Of a DNA stretch of 64,000 bases, positions 43,058-51,230 are shown one piece after another. The DNA comes from Xaviernesmea oryzae. Lineage in GTDB: Bacteria; Pseudomonadota; Alphaproteobacteria; Rhizobiales; Rhizobiaceae. The notes below the pieces were generated by a model. The model was not told the DNA's origin. It saw only the letters and a list, made by a program, of their open reading frames with translations, and searched no databases. How positions within the stretch are numbered: position 1 is the first letter of the stretch; the number at the start of each line of letters is the position of its first letter. The DNA lies in assembly GCF_900177415.1 (NCBI RefSeq), contig NZ_FXAF01000002.1, positions 496,001-560,000 on the forward strand. Reading direction: 5' to 3'. A program made the position numbers and the translations under genes.

Positions 43058-44287
43058 ATGACGGCGTCGCCGGAATCAAAGGCTGAAGGCCGTTGGCGCA
43101 TGCTGGCGCTCCTCTGCCTCGCGGTCGTGCTCTCCTTCTCGACCTGGTTTTCGGCAAACGCCATCGCGCCGGAATTGAAGCGCGTCTGGTCGCTGTCGGA
43201 AGGCAGCGCCGCCTGGCTGACCAACGGCGTGCAGATCGGCTTCGTCGTCGGGGCGCTGTCGGCGAGCCTCTTCAACCTGCCGGACCTCATCCGCATGAAC
43301 CGGCTGATGGCGGGCTCCGCCCTGCTTGCCGGGCTTTCCAATGCCGTGATGCTGCTGGAGCCCGGACCGGCCGGCGCCGTCTTCTGCCGCATGGTCACGG
43401 GCTTTGCGCTTGCGGGCGTCTATCCGCCGGCGCTGAAACTCGTTTCCACCTGGTTCGTTTCCGGCCGCGGCCTGGCCTTGGCCGGCGTCATCGGCGCCAT
43501 CACCGCCGGCTCCTCGCTGCCGCATCTTTTCCGCGGCATGTCGTCCGCCGTCGACTGGCACGCCGTCGTGGCTCTTTCAAGCGGCGCCTCGCTGATCGGC
43601 GCCGTCGTTTTCCTGCTCTTCACCCGCGAGGGTCCTTACCCGTTCGGCAAGGCGCTGTTCGATCCGCGCCAGATCGGCCGGGTGCTGAAGGATCGCAACC
43701 TGCTGCTCGTCAACGGCGGCTATCTCGGCCACATGTGGGAACTCTATGCCATGTGGGCCTGGCTGCTCGCCTATCTGACGGCCGCGCTCGCCGACGGCGG
43801 AACCGGCATCAGCAGCGAGGCCTCCCTGCTCACCTTCGTCGCCGTCGCCTCCGGCGTCGTCGGCTGTTTCGCCGGCGGCATCCTCTCCGACCGTTTCGGC
43901 CGCACGGCCACCACCGCCGGCCTGATGATCGTCTCCGGCGCCTGCGCGCTCACGATCGGCTTCGTCTTCGACGGCCCCTTCTGGCTGCTGACGCTGGTGG
44001 TCGTCGTCTGGGGCATTTCGATCATCGGGGATTCGGCGCAGTTCTCCGCCGCGGTCACCGAACTTGCCGACCGCAGCTATATCGGCACTGCGCTTTCCCT
44101 GCAGATGGGCATGGGCTTTGCGCTGACCATCTTCATGATCTGGCTGATGCCGCATCTGGCGGAATTGCTCGGCGGCTGGCGCTGGACCTTCGTCCTGCTC
44201 GCCGTCGGTCCGATCTTCGGTGCCGTCTCCATGCTGATCCTGCGCGGCAGGCCGGATGCCGTCCGGCTTGCGGGAGGCCGCCGCTGA
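43058..44287 (+). CDS. Major facilitator superfamily transporter
   Basis: 409 residues, 12 predicted membrane helices, with LSDRFGRTATTAG as the conserved loop 8-9 (RxGR type motif) and an N-terminal FSANAIAPELKRVW region. Cyanate/nitrate-like or aromatic-acid MFS subgroups look similar; I cannot fix the substrate. GAAGG just before the ATG is within or beside the RIME right arm, so the repeat may shape translation. Probably co-transcribed with the flavin monooxygenase. Confidence 0.88.
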   Translation: MTASPESKAEGRWRMLALLCLAVVLSFSTWFSANAIAPELKRVWSLSEGSAAWLTNGVQIGFVVGALSASLFNLPDLIRMNRLMAGSALLAGLSNAVMLLEPGPAGAVFCRMVTGFALAGVYPPALKLVSTWFVSGRGLALAGVIGAITAGSSLPHLFRGMSSAVDWHAVVALSSGASLIGAVVFLLFTREGPYPFGKALFDPRQIGRVLKDRNLLLVNGGYLGHMWELYAMWAWLLAYLTAALADGGTGISSEASLLTFVAVASGVVGCFAGGILSDRFGRTATTAGLMIVSGACALTIGFVFDGPFWLLTLVVVVWGISIIGDSAQFSAAVTELADRSYIGTALSLQMGMGFALTIFMIWLMPHLAELLGGWRWTFVLLAVGPIFGAVSMLILRGRPDAVRLAGGRR

Positions 44288-44301
44288 TCAGGCGCCGTTG
44301 A

Positions 44302-45822
44302 TCAGGCAACCAGGCGGCGGTTTTCCCCCTCCCGCGCCTGCCGGTCGCGCGCCAGGCGTTCGGCACTGCGGGTCTTGAAGCCGCGCAGCGCCGTCACCAG
44401 CCGTTCCACGGCATCGCGGAGATCCGAGGTCTGCTGCGACGTCTCCAGGACCATGGAGGAATTGTCCTGCGTGATCGTGTCCATGCGGGTCAGCGCGCCG
44501 CTGACCTCCTTGAGGCCGCTGGACTGATTGGCGGCTTCGCCTGCGATCGTCTTGACGATCGTGTTGATGTCGTCGATCCGGTCGGTGATCTGGCTGAGCG
44601 CCGCGCCGGCGTTGTTGACGAGGTCGACACCCGCCTGAACCTGCCGGGAACTGTCCGAAATCAGGTCCTTGATCTCCTTGGCGGCATCGGCGCAGCGCTG
44701 TGCGAGCGCCCGCACCTCCTGCGCCACCACGGCGAAACCGCGGCCGGCCTCGCCCGCGCGGGCCGCCTCGACGCCGGCATTCAGCGCCAGCAGGTTGGTC
44801 TGGAAAGCGATCTCGTCGATGACGCCGATGATCTTGGAAATCTCGTCCGACGAGCGCTCGATCTCGCCCATTGCCGAAACCGCCTGCTTGACGACCGGGC
44901 CGGAGGCCCGCGCTTCGGAAAGTGCCACGTCGACCGCGGCCGCCGCCTTGCTGGCGCCGTCGGCGGTGCCGGACACGCTTTGGGTCAGCTGAAGCAGCGT
45001 CGCAGAGCTTTCTTCCAGCCCCTGCGCCTGCTCTTCCGTGCGCTGCGCCAGGTCTCTTGAAGCCTGTGAGATGGCATTCGTGCTGGTGAGAATTTCCTCG
45101 CCGGCATGGCGGACGGTCGCCATCGTCAGACGCAGCTTCTCGGCGCTGTCGTTGTAATCCTTGACCATACGGGCGAAGTTGGCCGGCAGATCGTGGGAAA
45201 GCCGGGTTTCCAGATCACCGGTCGCAAGTCCCCTGAGGACATCGTCGAGGGCCTCGAGCGCGACTTCCTGCTCCTGATCGGCGGCGCGCTTCGCCTCTTG
45301 CGCACGGCGGCGCTCTTCCGCCTGGATGTCCAGATAGACGGAGATCGAATAGTCCATGTCGAGCATCGCCGCCTTGACGAGCGCGCTGATTTCCTTGGCG
45401 AGCTTCTCGGAATTGCCGCGGCCGAAGCGGGACGGCCGGTTCGCCGCCATCACCGCATGGATGAGCTGCTCCAGAACGATCGCGTAGCCGCCGATATACC
45501 AGCGCGGATCGAGACCGATATGGGCATGCGCCGCCCCCACGGCCCGCACGCCTTCGACATAGCGCTCGTCGTAATTGGCTTCGCCGACGACGGCCCAATG
45601 GCTTGTCTGGCGCCTCTTGGCGCCCTCCATATGGGACTGGCTGGAAAAGAAGCCGGCGGTATCCGGCGTCGATTGAATTTTCTTGTAAAGGGCGCCGAGC
45701 GCCGCTGGAAGACCGGCGTTGATGACGGGAGCCAGGCGGCGAAGCGCGGCGCGTGCCTCCTGGTCCAGGCCGACGAAATCCAGGCGCTTCTGCAATTCAC
45801 GTTTTTCTTCAGCCGACGACAT
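44302..45822 (-). CDS. Globin-coupled soluble chemoreceptor
   Basis: 506 residues without membrane helices. Residues 1 to about 165 form a protoglobin sensor (KRRQTSHWAVV with His75; GAAHAHIGLDPRWYIGGY with His99 and His101), so haem-based O2 sensing is likely. A helical linker leads to a methyl-accepting signalling domain with the conserved tip [20 protein letters not shown] split across the hairpin. The C-terminus lacks a CheR-binding pentapeptide (ends NRRLVA). Similar to HemAT-type aerotaxis receptors. Convergent with the MFS gene, 14 bp apart. Confidence 0.92.
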   Translation of the reverse strand: MSSAEEKRELQKRLDFVGLDQEARAALRRLAPVINAGLPAALGALYKKIQSTPDTAGFFSSQSHMEGAKRRQTSHWAVVGEANYDERYVEGVRAVGAAHAHIGLDPRWYIGGYAIVLEQLIHAVMAANRPSRFGRGNSEKLAKEISALVKAAMLDMDYSISVYLDIQAEERRRAQEAKRAADQEQEVALEALDDVLRGLATGDLETRLSHDLPANFARMVKDYNDSAEKLRLTMATVRHAGEEILTSTNAISQASRDLAQRTEEQAQGLEESSATLLQLTQSVSGTADGASKAAAAVDVALSEARASGPVVKQAVSAMGEIERSSDEISKIIGVIDEIAFQTNLLALNAGVEAARAGEAGRGFAVVAQEVRALAQRCADAAKEIKDLISDSSRQVQAGVDLVNNAGAALSQITDRIDDINTIVKTIAGEAANQSSGLKEVSGALTRMDTITQDNSSMVLETSQQTSDLRDAVERLVTALRGFKTRSAERLARDRQAREGENRRLVA

Positions 45823-45947
45823 TCAAAGCCCCCAAATCCGCCGCGTCCGCACCCCGAGCGGGGCGTTCCACGTCCATATTGTGAATCTTAAGGTATAAGA
45901 TCCCTTAATAAGGCGCCCTGAGAAGTAATAGATTGTCGGAATCTCTG

Positions 45948-46763
45948 TCAGGCGCCGCGGGCGGGAATGCGGTTTTCCAGCAGACGGAAGCCGGCCACCA
46001 GAATGCCCGTCAGGCAGAGATAGATCAGCGCCAGCAGCAGCAGCGGTTCATAGGTCAGGAAGGTATCCTGCCTCACGCGGGAGATCACCGCATAGACGTC
46101 GATGACGGTGATGGTTGCCACAAGCGGCGTGGATTTCAGCTGCAGCACGGTTTCGCCGGCAAGCGTCGGCAGCGCCCGGTGTACCGCTCTCGGCAGCCAG
46201 ATGCGGCGGAACATCGTGAAACGGCTCATGCCGAAGGCGCGCGCCGCCTCCAGTTCGCCGCGCGGCACGCCGGCAAAGGCGCCGCGCATCACCTCGCCCT
46301 CATAGGCCGCAAACGAGATCATCAGCGCCGTGAAGCCGTAGGGCCAGGCCTGCCGCAGATAGGGCCAGAGGAAGGAGGAGCGGATCTCCGGATATTGGGA
46401 GAAGAGCGAACCGAGTCCATAATAGAGAAGCCAGAGCTGCAGGAGCAGCGGCGTGCCCCGGATGATCGTGCAGAAGATCCTGGCGAGCCAGGCGAGCGGC
46501 CACGGACCGGTGACCTGCACGAGACCGATCGGCACGGCGAGCAGGAAACCGATCCCCGCCGTGCAGAACAGCATGAGGAGCGTCTGCCAGACGCCGTAGG
46601 CGAGCCGGCCGCCATAGCGCGGCAGCCAGTCCCAGCGCATGAAGCATATGGCGCAGAAGACGATGACGAGGAAGACCGCCATCAGGAACAGCCGGTGCGG
46701 CTCGAAAAGGCTGCGCGCCTTGGGCGGGATATAGGCCGGCAGAGCGGAAGTCTCTTCGCTCAT
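45948..46763 (-). CDS. Polar amino acid ABC transporter permease, HisM-like
   Basis: 271 residues from the ATG at 46763 (4 bp after the previous stop), with five or more membrane helices and the EAA loop GVPRGELEAARAFGMSRF. Works as a heterodimer with the permease encoded just upstream. Last gene of the unit. The cytoplasmic N-terminal 30 residues are longer than usual. Confidence 0.9.
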   Translation of the reverse strand: MSEETSALPAYIPPKARSLFEPHRLFLMAVFLVIVFCAICFMRWDWLPRYGGRLAYGVWQTLLMLFCTAGIGFLLAVPIGLVQVTGPWPLAWLARIFCTIIRGTPLLLQLWLLYYGLGSLFSQYPEIRSSFLWPYLRQAWPYGFTALMISFAAYEGEVMRGAFAGVPRGELEAARAFGMSRFTMFRRIWLPRAVHRALPTLAGETVLQLKSTPLVATITVIDVYAVISRVRQDTFLTYEPLLLLALIYLCLTGILVAGFRLLENRIPARGA

Positions 46764-46767
46764 GACG

Positions 46768-47481
46768 TCACACCGTGCGGGGCATGCCGCGCCGGGCATG
46801 CCGTTCGATGAAGCCGATGACGATGTTCGACATCAGCGTCACCAGGAGATAGAGAACGCCCGCCGCGAGATAGAAGGTCATATAGGCCTTGGTGGAACCG
46901 GCCGCCTGGCGGGTGACGAGCGTCAGTTCGCTGAAGCCGACGACGGCAAGCAGCGCCGTATCCTTGGTGGCGATCAGCCAGAGATTGGAAAGGCCGGGAA
47001 TGGCGTAAGGCAGCATGGCCGGCAGGATCACGCGCCGCAAAGCAAGAAGCGGCGGCATGCCGTAGGCGCGCGCCGCCTCGATCTGCCCCGCCGGCACCGC
47101 CTTGATCGCGCCCCGCAGCACTTCGGTGGAATAGGCGCCCTGCACCACCCCGATCACGAAGATGCCGGCTGCGAGCCCGCTGATATCGACCGTCGCAAAG
47201 CCCAGCAGCAGCAGGATCTGGTTCACGGCATCCGTGCCGGCATAATAAAGAAGCAGGATCAGCACCAATTCCGGCACGGCGCGGATCAGCGTCGTGTAGA
47301 CTTCCAGCAAGTCGCGCAGGATCGGCCCGCCGTAAAGCTTGCCGCAGGCGCCGCCGATCCCGATCACGAGGCCGAGCAGATAGCCGCCGACGGCAAGCTG
47401 CAGGGAGGCCATAAGCCCCGCGAGCAGCACGCCGCCCCAGCCGGGCGGAGAAAGCGACAGGAGTTCAAGACCGGACGGCAT
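46768..47481 (-). CDS. Polar amino acid ABC transporter permease, HisQ-like
   Basis: 237 residues, five membrane helices, EAA loop AVPAGQIEAARAYGMPPL. HisQ/ArtQ family. It follows the binding-protein gene by 16 bp and partners with the HisM-like permease. Confidence 0.91.
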   Translation of the reverse strand: MPSGLELLSLSPPGWGGVLLAGLMASLQLAVGGYLLGLVIGIGGACGKLYGGPILRDLLEVYTTLIRAVPELVLILLLYYAGTDAVNQILLLLGFATVDISGLAAGIFVIGVVQGAYSTEVLRGAIKAVPAGQIEAARAYGMPPLLALRRVILPAMLPYAIPGLSNLWLIATKDTALLAVVGFSELTLVTRQAAGSTKAYMTFYLAAGVLYLLVTLMSNIVIGFIERHARRGMPRTV

Positions 47482-47497
47482 GCCGGTTCAAGGTCCG

Positions 47498-48277
47498 TCA
47501 GCCGCCGTAGATGTCGAAGTCGAAATACTTCTTGGAGAACGTGTCGTAGGTGCCGTTGGCGCGGATCGCCTTGATCGCCGCGTTGACCTTGTCCTTGAGC
47601 TCGGTCTCGCCCTTGCGCAGACCGACGCCGATGCCGGCGCCGAGAACCGCCGAATCGTCCTCCACATTGCCCTTGAGGTCGCAGCAGGCACCCGCATCGG
47701 ACTTCAGGAAGGCGTCGAGCGCGATCGCGTCCGCCTGCACCGCATCGATGCGGCCGGCGGCGAGATCCTGGTTCGCCTCGTCCTGCGTCTGGTATTCCTT
47801 GATCTCGGCGGCGACCGGGCCGAAATGTTTCGTCGCATATTCCTGATGCACGGTGGACACCTGCACGCCGATGATCTTGCCCTTGAGGCCTTCCGGCGTC
47901 GCGTCGAACTTTTCCGACTTCGGACCGACGATGCCGGTCGGGGTGTTGTAATATTTGTCGGAGAAATCGATCGTCTTCAGGCGTTCTTCGGTGATCGACA
48001 TGGAGCCGACGATCATGTCGATCTTCTTCGAGGTCAGCGCCGGAATGATGCCGTCCCAGGCGATCGGCGTGGGGACGCATTGAAGCTTGGCCTCGGCGCA
48101 CATCGCCTCCATGAAATCGATCTCCCAGCCCACCCATTTGCCGCTCGCATCCGGAGAGGTGAAAGGCGGATAGGGCTCGGCCGCGAAGCCGACCTTCACC
48201 TCCTGCGCCTGAGCCGCGCCGAAGGCAACGGTTCCGAGAACGACCGCCGCCGCGATGGCCTTGATGACATTTTGCAT
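47498..48277 (-). CDS. Periplasmic lysine/arginine/ornithine-type binding protein
   Basis: 259 residues with signal peptide (cleavage near GAAQAQ). Mature sequence VKVGFAAEPYPPFTSPDASG, GWEIDFMEAMC, SMSITEERLKTIDFSDKYY is the LAO/HisJ/ArtJ fold, with a Cys-Cys in the second lobe (GACCDL). Probable substrate arginine or related basic amino acid, supported by the divergent AruH-AruI pathway genes. Confidence 0.91.
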   Translation of the reverse strand: MQNVIKAIAAAVVLGTVAFGAAQAQEVKVGFAAEPYPPFTSPDASGKWVGWEIDFMEAMCAEAKLQCVPTPIAWDGIIPALTSKKIDMIVGSMSITEERLKTIDFSDKYYNTPTGIVGPKSEKFDATPEGLKGKIIGVQVSTVHQEYATKHFGPVAAEIKEYQTQDEANQDLAAGRIDAVQADAIALDAFLKSDAGACCDLKGNVEDDSAVLGAGIGVGLRKGETELKDKVNAAIKAIRANGTYDTFSKKYFDFDIYGG

Positions 48278-48304
48278 GATCTTTCCCCTTTTCCGTTGTT
48301 TTGG

Positions 48305-49078
48305 TTAGTGGATCGAGCTGATGAATTTTTTGAGCCGCTCGGATTCCGGAGCGCCAAAAATCCGATCCGGAGGCCCCTGCTCCTCGATGACGCCGTTGTG
48401 CAGGAAGACGACGTGGTTCGAGACCTCGCGGGCGAACTTCATCTCGTGGGTGACGAGGATCATCGTGCGTTTTTCGCGCGCAAGGCCGCCGATGACCGAG
48501 AGCACTTCGCCCACCAGTTCCGGATCGAGCGCCGAGGTCGGTTCGTCGAACAGCATGACGAGCGGCTGGATGGCCAGCGCCCGGGCGATCGCCGCGCGCT
48601 GCTGCTGCCCGCCCGACAGAAAGGCGGGATAGGCGTCGCGCTTCTCGTAGAGCCCGACGCGGCGCAGGAGCGCCTCGGCGATCTCCACCGCCTCGTCCTT
48701 CGGCGTTTTGAGCACATGCACCGGCACTTCGATGACGTTCTGCAGCACCGTCATGTGCTGCCAGAGATTGAAGCCCTGGAACACCATGCCAAGCTGCGAA
48801 CGGATGCGCTGCACCTGCCTGCGGTCGGCGGGCATCAGCCCGCCATGTCCGTCCTTCTTCATGGAAATCGTCTCGCCGTGAATGGCGATCGTGCCGGCGC
48901 TCGGCAGTTCCAGCATGTTGATGCAGCGCAGAAACGTGGATTTGCCGGAGCCGCTGCCGCCGATGATGGCGATCACGTCGCCCTGCCGGGCCGTCAGCGA
49001 GACGCCCTTCAGCACTTCCAGAGGACCGAAACGTTTATGCAGGTTCGAGACTTCTATGGCTTGCGCCGAATCCGTCAT
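48305..49078 (-). CDS. Polar amino acid ABC transporter ATP-binding protein, HisP-like
   Basis: 257 residues from the ATG at 49078; a longer TTG-started form (49120) lacks a good ribosome site. Walker A GGSGSGKST, signature FLSGGQQQR, Walker B VMLFDEPTSALD, H-loop VTHEMKFARE. First gene of the four-gene unit transcribed away from the TetR-AruHI genes. Confidence 0.92.
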   Translation of the reverse strand: MTDSAQAIEVSNLHKRFGPLEVLKGVSLTARQGDVIAIIGGSGSGKSTFLRCINMLELPSAGTIAIHGETISMKKDGHGGLMPADRRQVQRIRSQLGMVFQGFNLWQHMTVLQNVIEVPVHVLKTPKDEAVEIAEALLRRVGLYEKRDAYPAFLSGGQQQRAAIARALAIQPLVMLFDEPTSALDPELVGEVLSVIGGLAREKRTMILVTHEMKFAREVSNHVVFLHNGVIEEQGPPDRIFGAPESERLKKFISSIH

Positions 49079-49363
49079 GGACACCGTCACCGCCGGCTCG
49101 GGTGAAGCCGGTCCGCACAATTGGCACTGTTCCCCCAGCTTATGATTTTTAAGGCGCGCGGCGCTGGTTCCGCTGCCCTGCTGAGAAGAAGTCTGGCACT
49201 TGTGCTGGAATTATTCAAGCGTATAATAAAACCAAATCCGAAAAAGAGCGGCATCGGCCCGCTTCGCTTTCCCGAAGGGATGATCCATGACCGCCTGCGG
49301 CTCAGAAGCCATGTCGACGCCCTTGCTGCATGTCCTGATGCACCGTCCGGGAAAGGTCCGCGG

Positions 49364-50011
49364 ATGACGGTGAACCGGCGCAGCTACCATCGCGCCAGCG
49401 AGGCCGAACGGCGCGAGGATCTGATCGCCGCCACGCTCGACTGCATCGCGGAATTCGGCATCCAGGGCGCGACCGTCCGCCAGATCGCCACGCGCGCCGG
49501 CGTGACCGGCGGGCTGATCCGGCACTATTTCGCCGGCAAGGACCAGATGCTGCAGGCGGCCTACCGGAAGGTGATGACCGGCATGACGGAGACCGCGATA
49601 GCGGCAGCCATAGAGGGCGAGACGGCCAAGGCGAGGCTCCGCCGCTTCATCGTCGCCAACGTCACGCCGCCGGTCACCGATCCGCGCACCCTGTCGCTCT
49701 GGGCGGCCTTCATCAGCCATATCCAGATCGACCCGAGCTTCGCGGCCGTTCACCGCGAGAACTACCTGGCCTTCCTCGAAGCGCTGGAAACGCTGCTCAC
49801 CGCTTTCTTCCGGGAAGAAAACCGGGCGGTGAGCCCGCAGGAGTGCCGCCGTTACGCCGTCGCTCTGAACGCGCTGGTCGACGGACTGTGGCTTGAAGGA
49901 ACCCTGGCGGCGGACATGTTCGCGGACAGGGAACTGGCGGAGAATGCGCTTCATTCCGTGGAGGCGCTGTTGCGCCTGGAGCCGGGCGGACTCTCGGCCG
50001 AAGAACGATAA
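49364..50011 (+). CDS. TetR/BetI-type regulator
   Basis: 215 residues from the ATG at 49364 with AAAGG upstream. HTH region DCIAEFGIQGATVRQIATRAG and GLIRHYFAGKDQML fit BetI-like TetR proteins; the C-terminal all-helical domain would bind effector. It sits between the basic amino acid transporter (divergent) and aruHI (same strand, 16 bp ahead), so it probably controls both. Confidence 0.88.
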   Translation: MTVNRRSYHRASEAERREDLIAATLDCIAEFGIQGATVRQIATRAGVTGGLIRHYFAGKDQMLQAAYRKVMTGMTETAIAAAIEGETAKARLRRFIVANVTPPVTDPRTLSLWAAFISHIQIDPSFAAVHRENYLAFLEALETLLTAFFREENRAVSPQECRRYAVALNALVDGLWLEGTLAADMFADRELAENALHSVEALLRLEPGGLSAEER

Positions 50012-50027
50012 GAAAAGGAAATACCCA

Positions 50028-51230
50028 ATGCGTTATGCCTCGATCACCGATCGCCTCGCCCATCTCGGCTCCGGCCGCTGGGCCCTTCATCTCACCGCCC
50101 GCCGCATGAAGGCGGCCGGCGAAGAGATCATCGAGCTGACGATCGGCGAACCGGACGTGGGTCCCGACAAGGCGCTGCTCGACGAGGCTGCGCGGGCCAT
50201 GTATGCCGGCCGCACCCGCTATTCCAACGGCCGCGGCGAACCGTCGATCCTGACAGCCCTGGTGGAGAAATATGCAAAGCGCCGCCCGGGCGTCACCGAG
50301 CGCAACTTCCTCTGTTTCCCCGGCACCCAGACCGCGCTTTACGGCGTCATGACCGGGCTCGTGGAGGCCGGCGACGGCGTGCTGGTCGGCGATCCGCTCT
50401 ATGCGACCTACGAGGGCGTCATCGCCTCGACCGGCGCGCATATGATCCCTGTACCGCTCCGCCCCGAGAAGAAGTTCCACCTGCAGGCCGACGATCTGGA
50501 ACGGGCGATCACCCCGGAAGCGCGGGTGCTGCTCCTCAACACGCCGCACAACCCGACGGGCGCGGTTCTGACGGCCGCCGAGATTGCCCGTATCGGCGAG
50601 GTCTGCCGCCGTCACGACCTCTGGATTGTCTGCGACGAGGTCTACGAACAGCTGATCTTCGAAGGCACCGACTTCGCCTCGCCCTTCGACATGTCCGAAC
50701 TCGCCGAACGCACGATCGTCGTCTCGTCGATCTCGAAATCGCATGCCGCACCCGGCTTCCGCAGCGGCTGGGCCGCCGGCCCGGAGGAGTTCTGCGAAAA
50801 GCTCCTGCCGGTCTCCGAGACCATGCTGTTCGGCGTGCAGCCCTTCATTTCCGACATGACGGCCATGGCGCTGTCGCAGCATTTCGACACTGCCGACGTG
50901 ATGCGCGAGAACTACCGCCGCCGCGCCGCGATCGTCGAGAAGGCCTTTGCCGGCAGCAACCTCGTGAAGCCCATGCCGCCGGAAGGGGGCATGTTCATCC
51001 TGCTCGACGTGACGGCGACCGGGCTGAACGGCGAGGAGTTCGCCTGGGAGCTCCTGCAGGAGGAGAAGGTCGCGGTGATGCCCGGCACCTCCTTCGGTGA
51101 CCAGGCCGCGGGGTTCCTGCGCATCTCGCTGACCGTGCCGGAAGATGTCGTTGCGACCGCCATGGGCCGCATCGCCGATCTCGCCGGCCGCATCGTCTCG
51201 CGCAGGGAGGCGCCCGTGCATGTCCGGTGA
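50028..51230 (+). CDS. aruH: Arginine:pyruvate transaminase-like aminotransferase
   Basis: 400 residues, fold-type I PLP enzyme: TIGEPDVGPD, NTPHNPTGA, CDEVYEQLIF (PLP Asp/Tyr) and SSISKSHAAPGFRSGW with the Schiff-base Lys. It resembles Pseudomonas AruH (shared MRY start, SKSHA and GGMFILLDVTATGL regions). Product would be 2-ketoarginine (5-guanidino-2-oxopentanoate). It overlaps the next gene, an AruI-like decarboxylase, by 11 bp, which strongly supports the assignment. Confidence 0.85.
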   Translation: MRYASITDRLAHLGSGRWALHLTARRMKAAGEEIIELTIGEPDVGPDKALLDEAARAMYAGRTRYSNGRGEPSILTALVEKYAKRRPGVTERNFLCFPGTQTALYGVMTGLVEAGDGVLVGDPLYATYEGVIASTGAHMIPVPLRPEKKFHLQADDLERAITPEARVLLLNTPHNPTGAVLTAAEIARIGEVCRRHDLWIVCDEVYEQLIFEGTDFASPFDMSELAERTIVVSSISKSHAAPGFRSGWAAGPEEFCEKLLPVSETMLFGVQPFISDMTAMALSQHFDTADVMRENYRRRAAIVEKAFAGSNLVKPMPPEGGMFILLDVTATGLNGEEFAWELLQEEKVAVMPGTSFGDQAAGFLRISLTVPEDVVATAMGRIADLAGRIVSRREAPVHVR

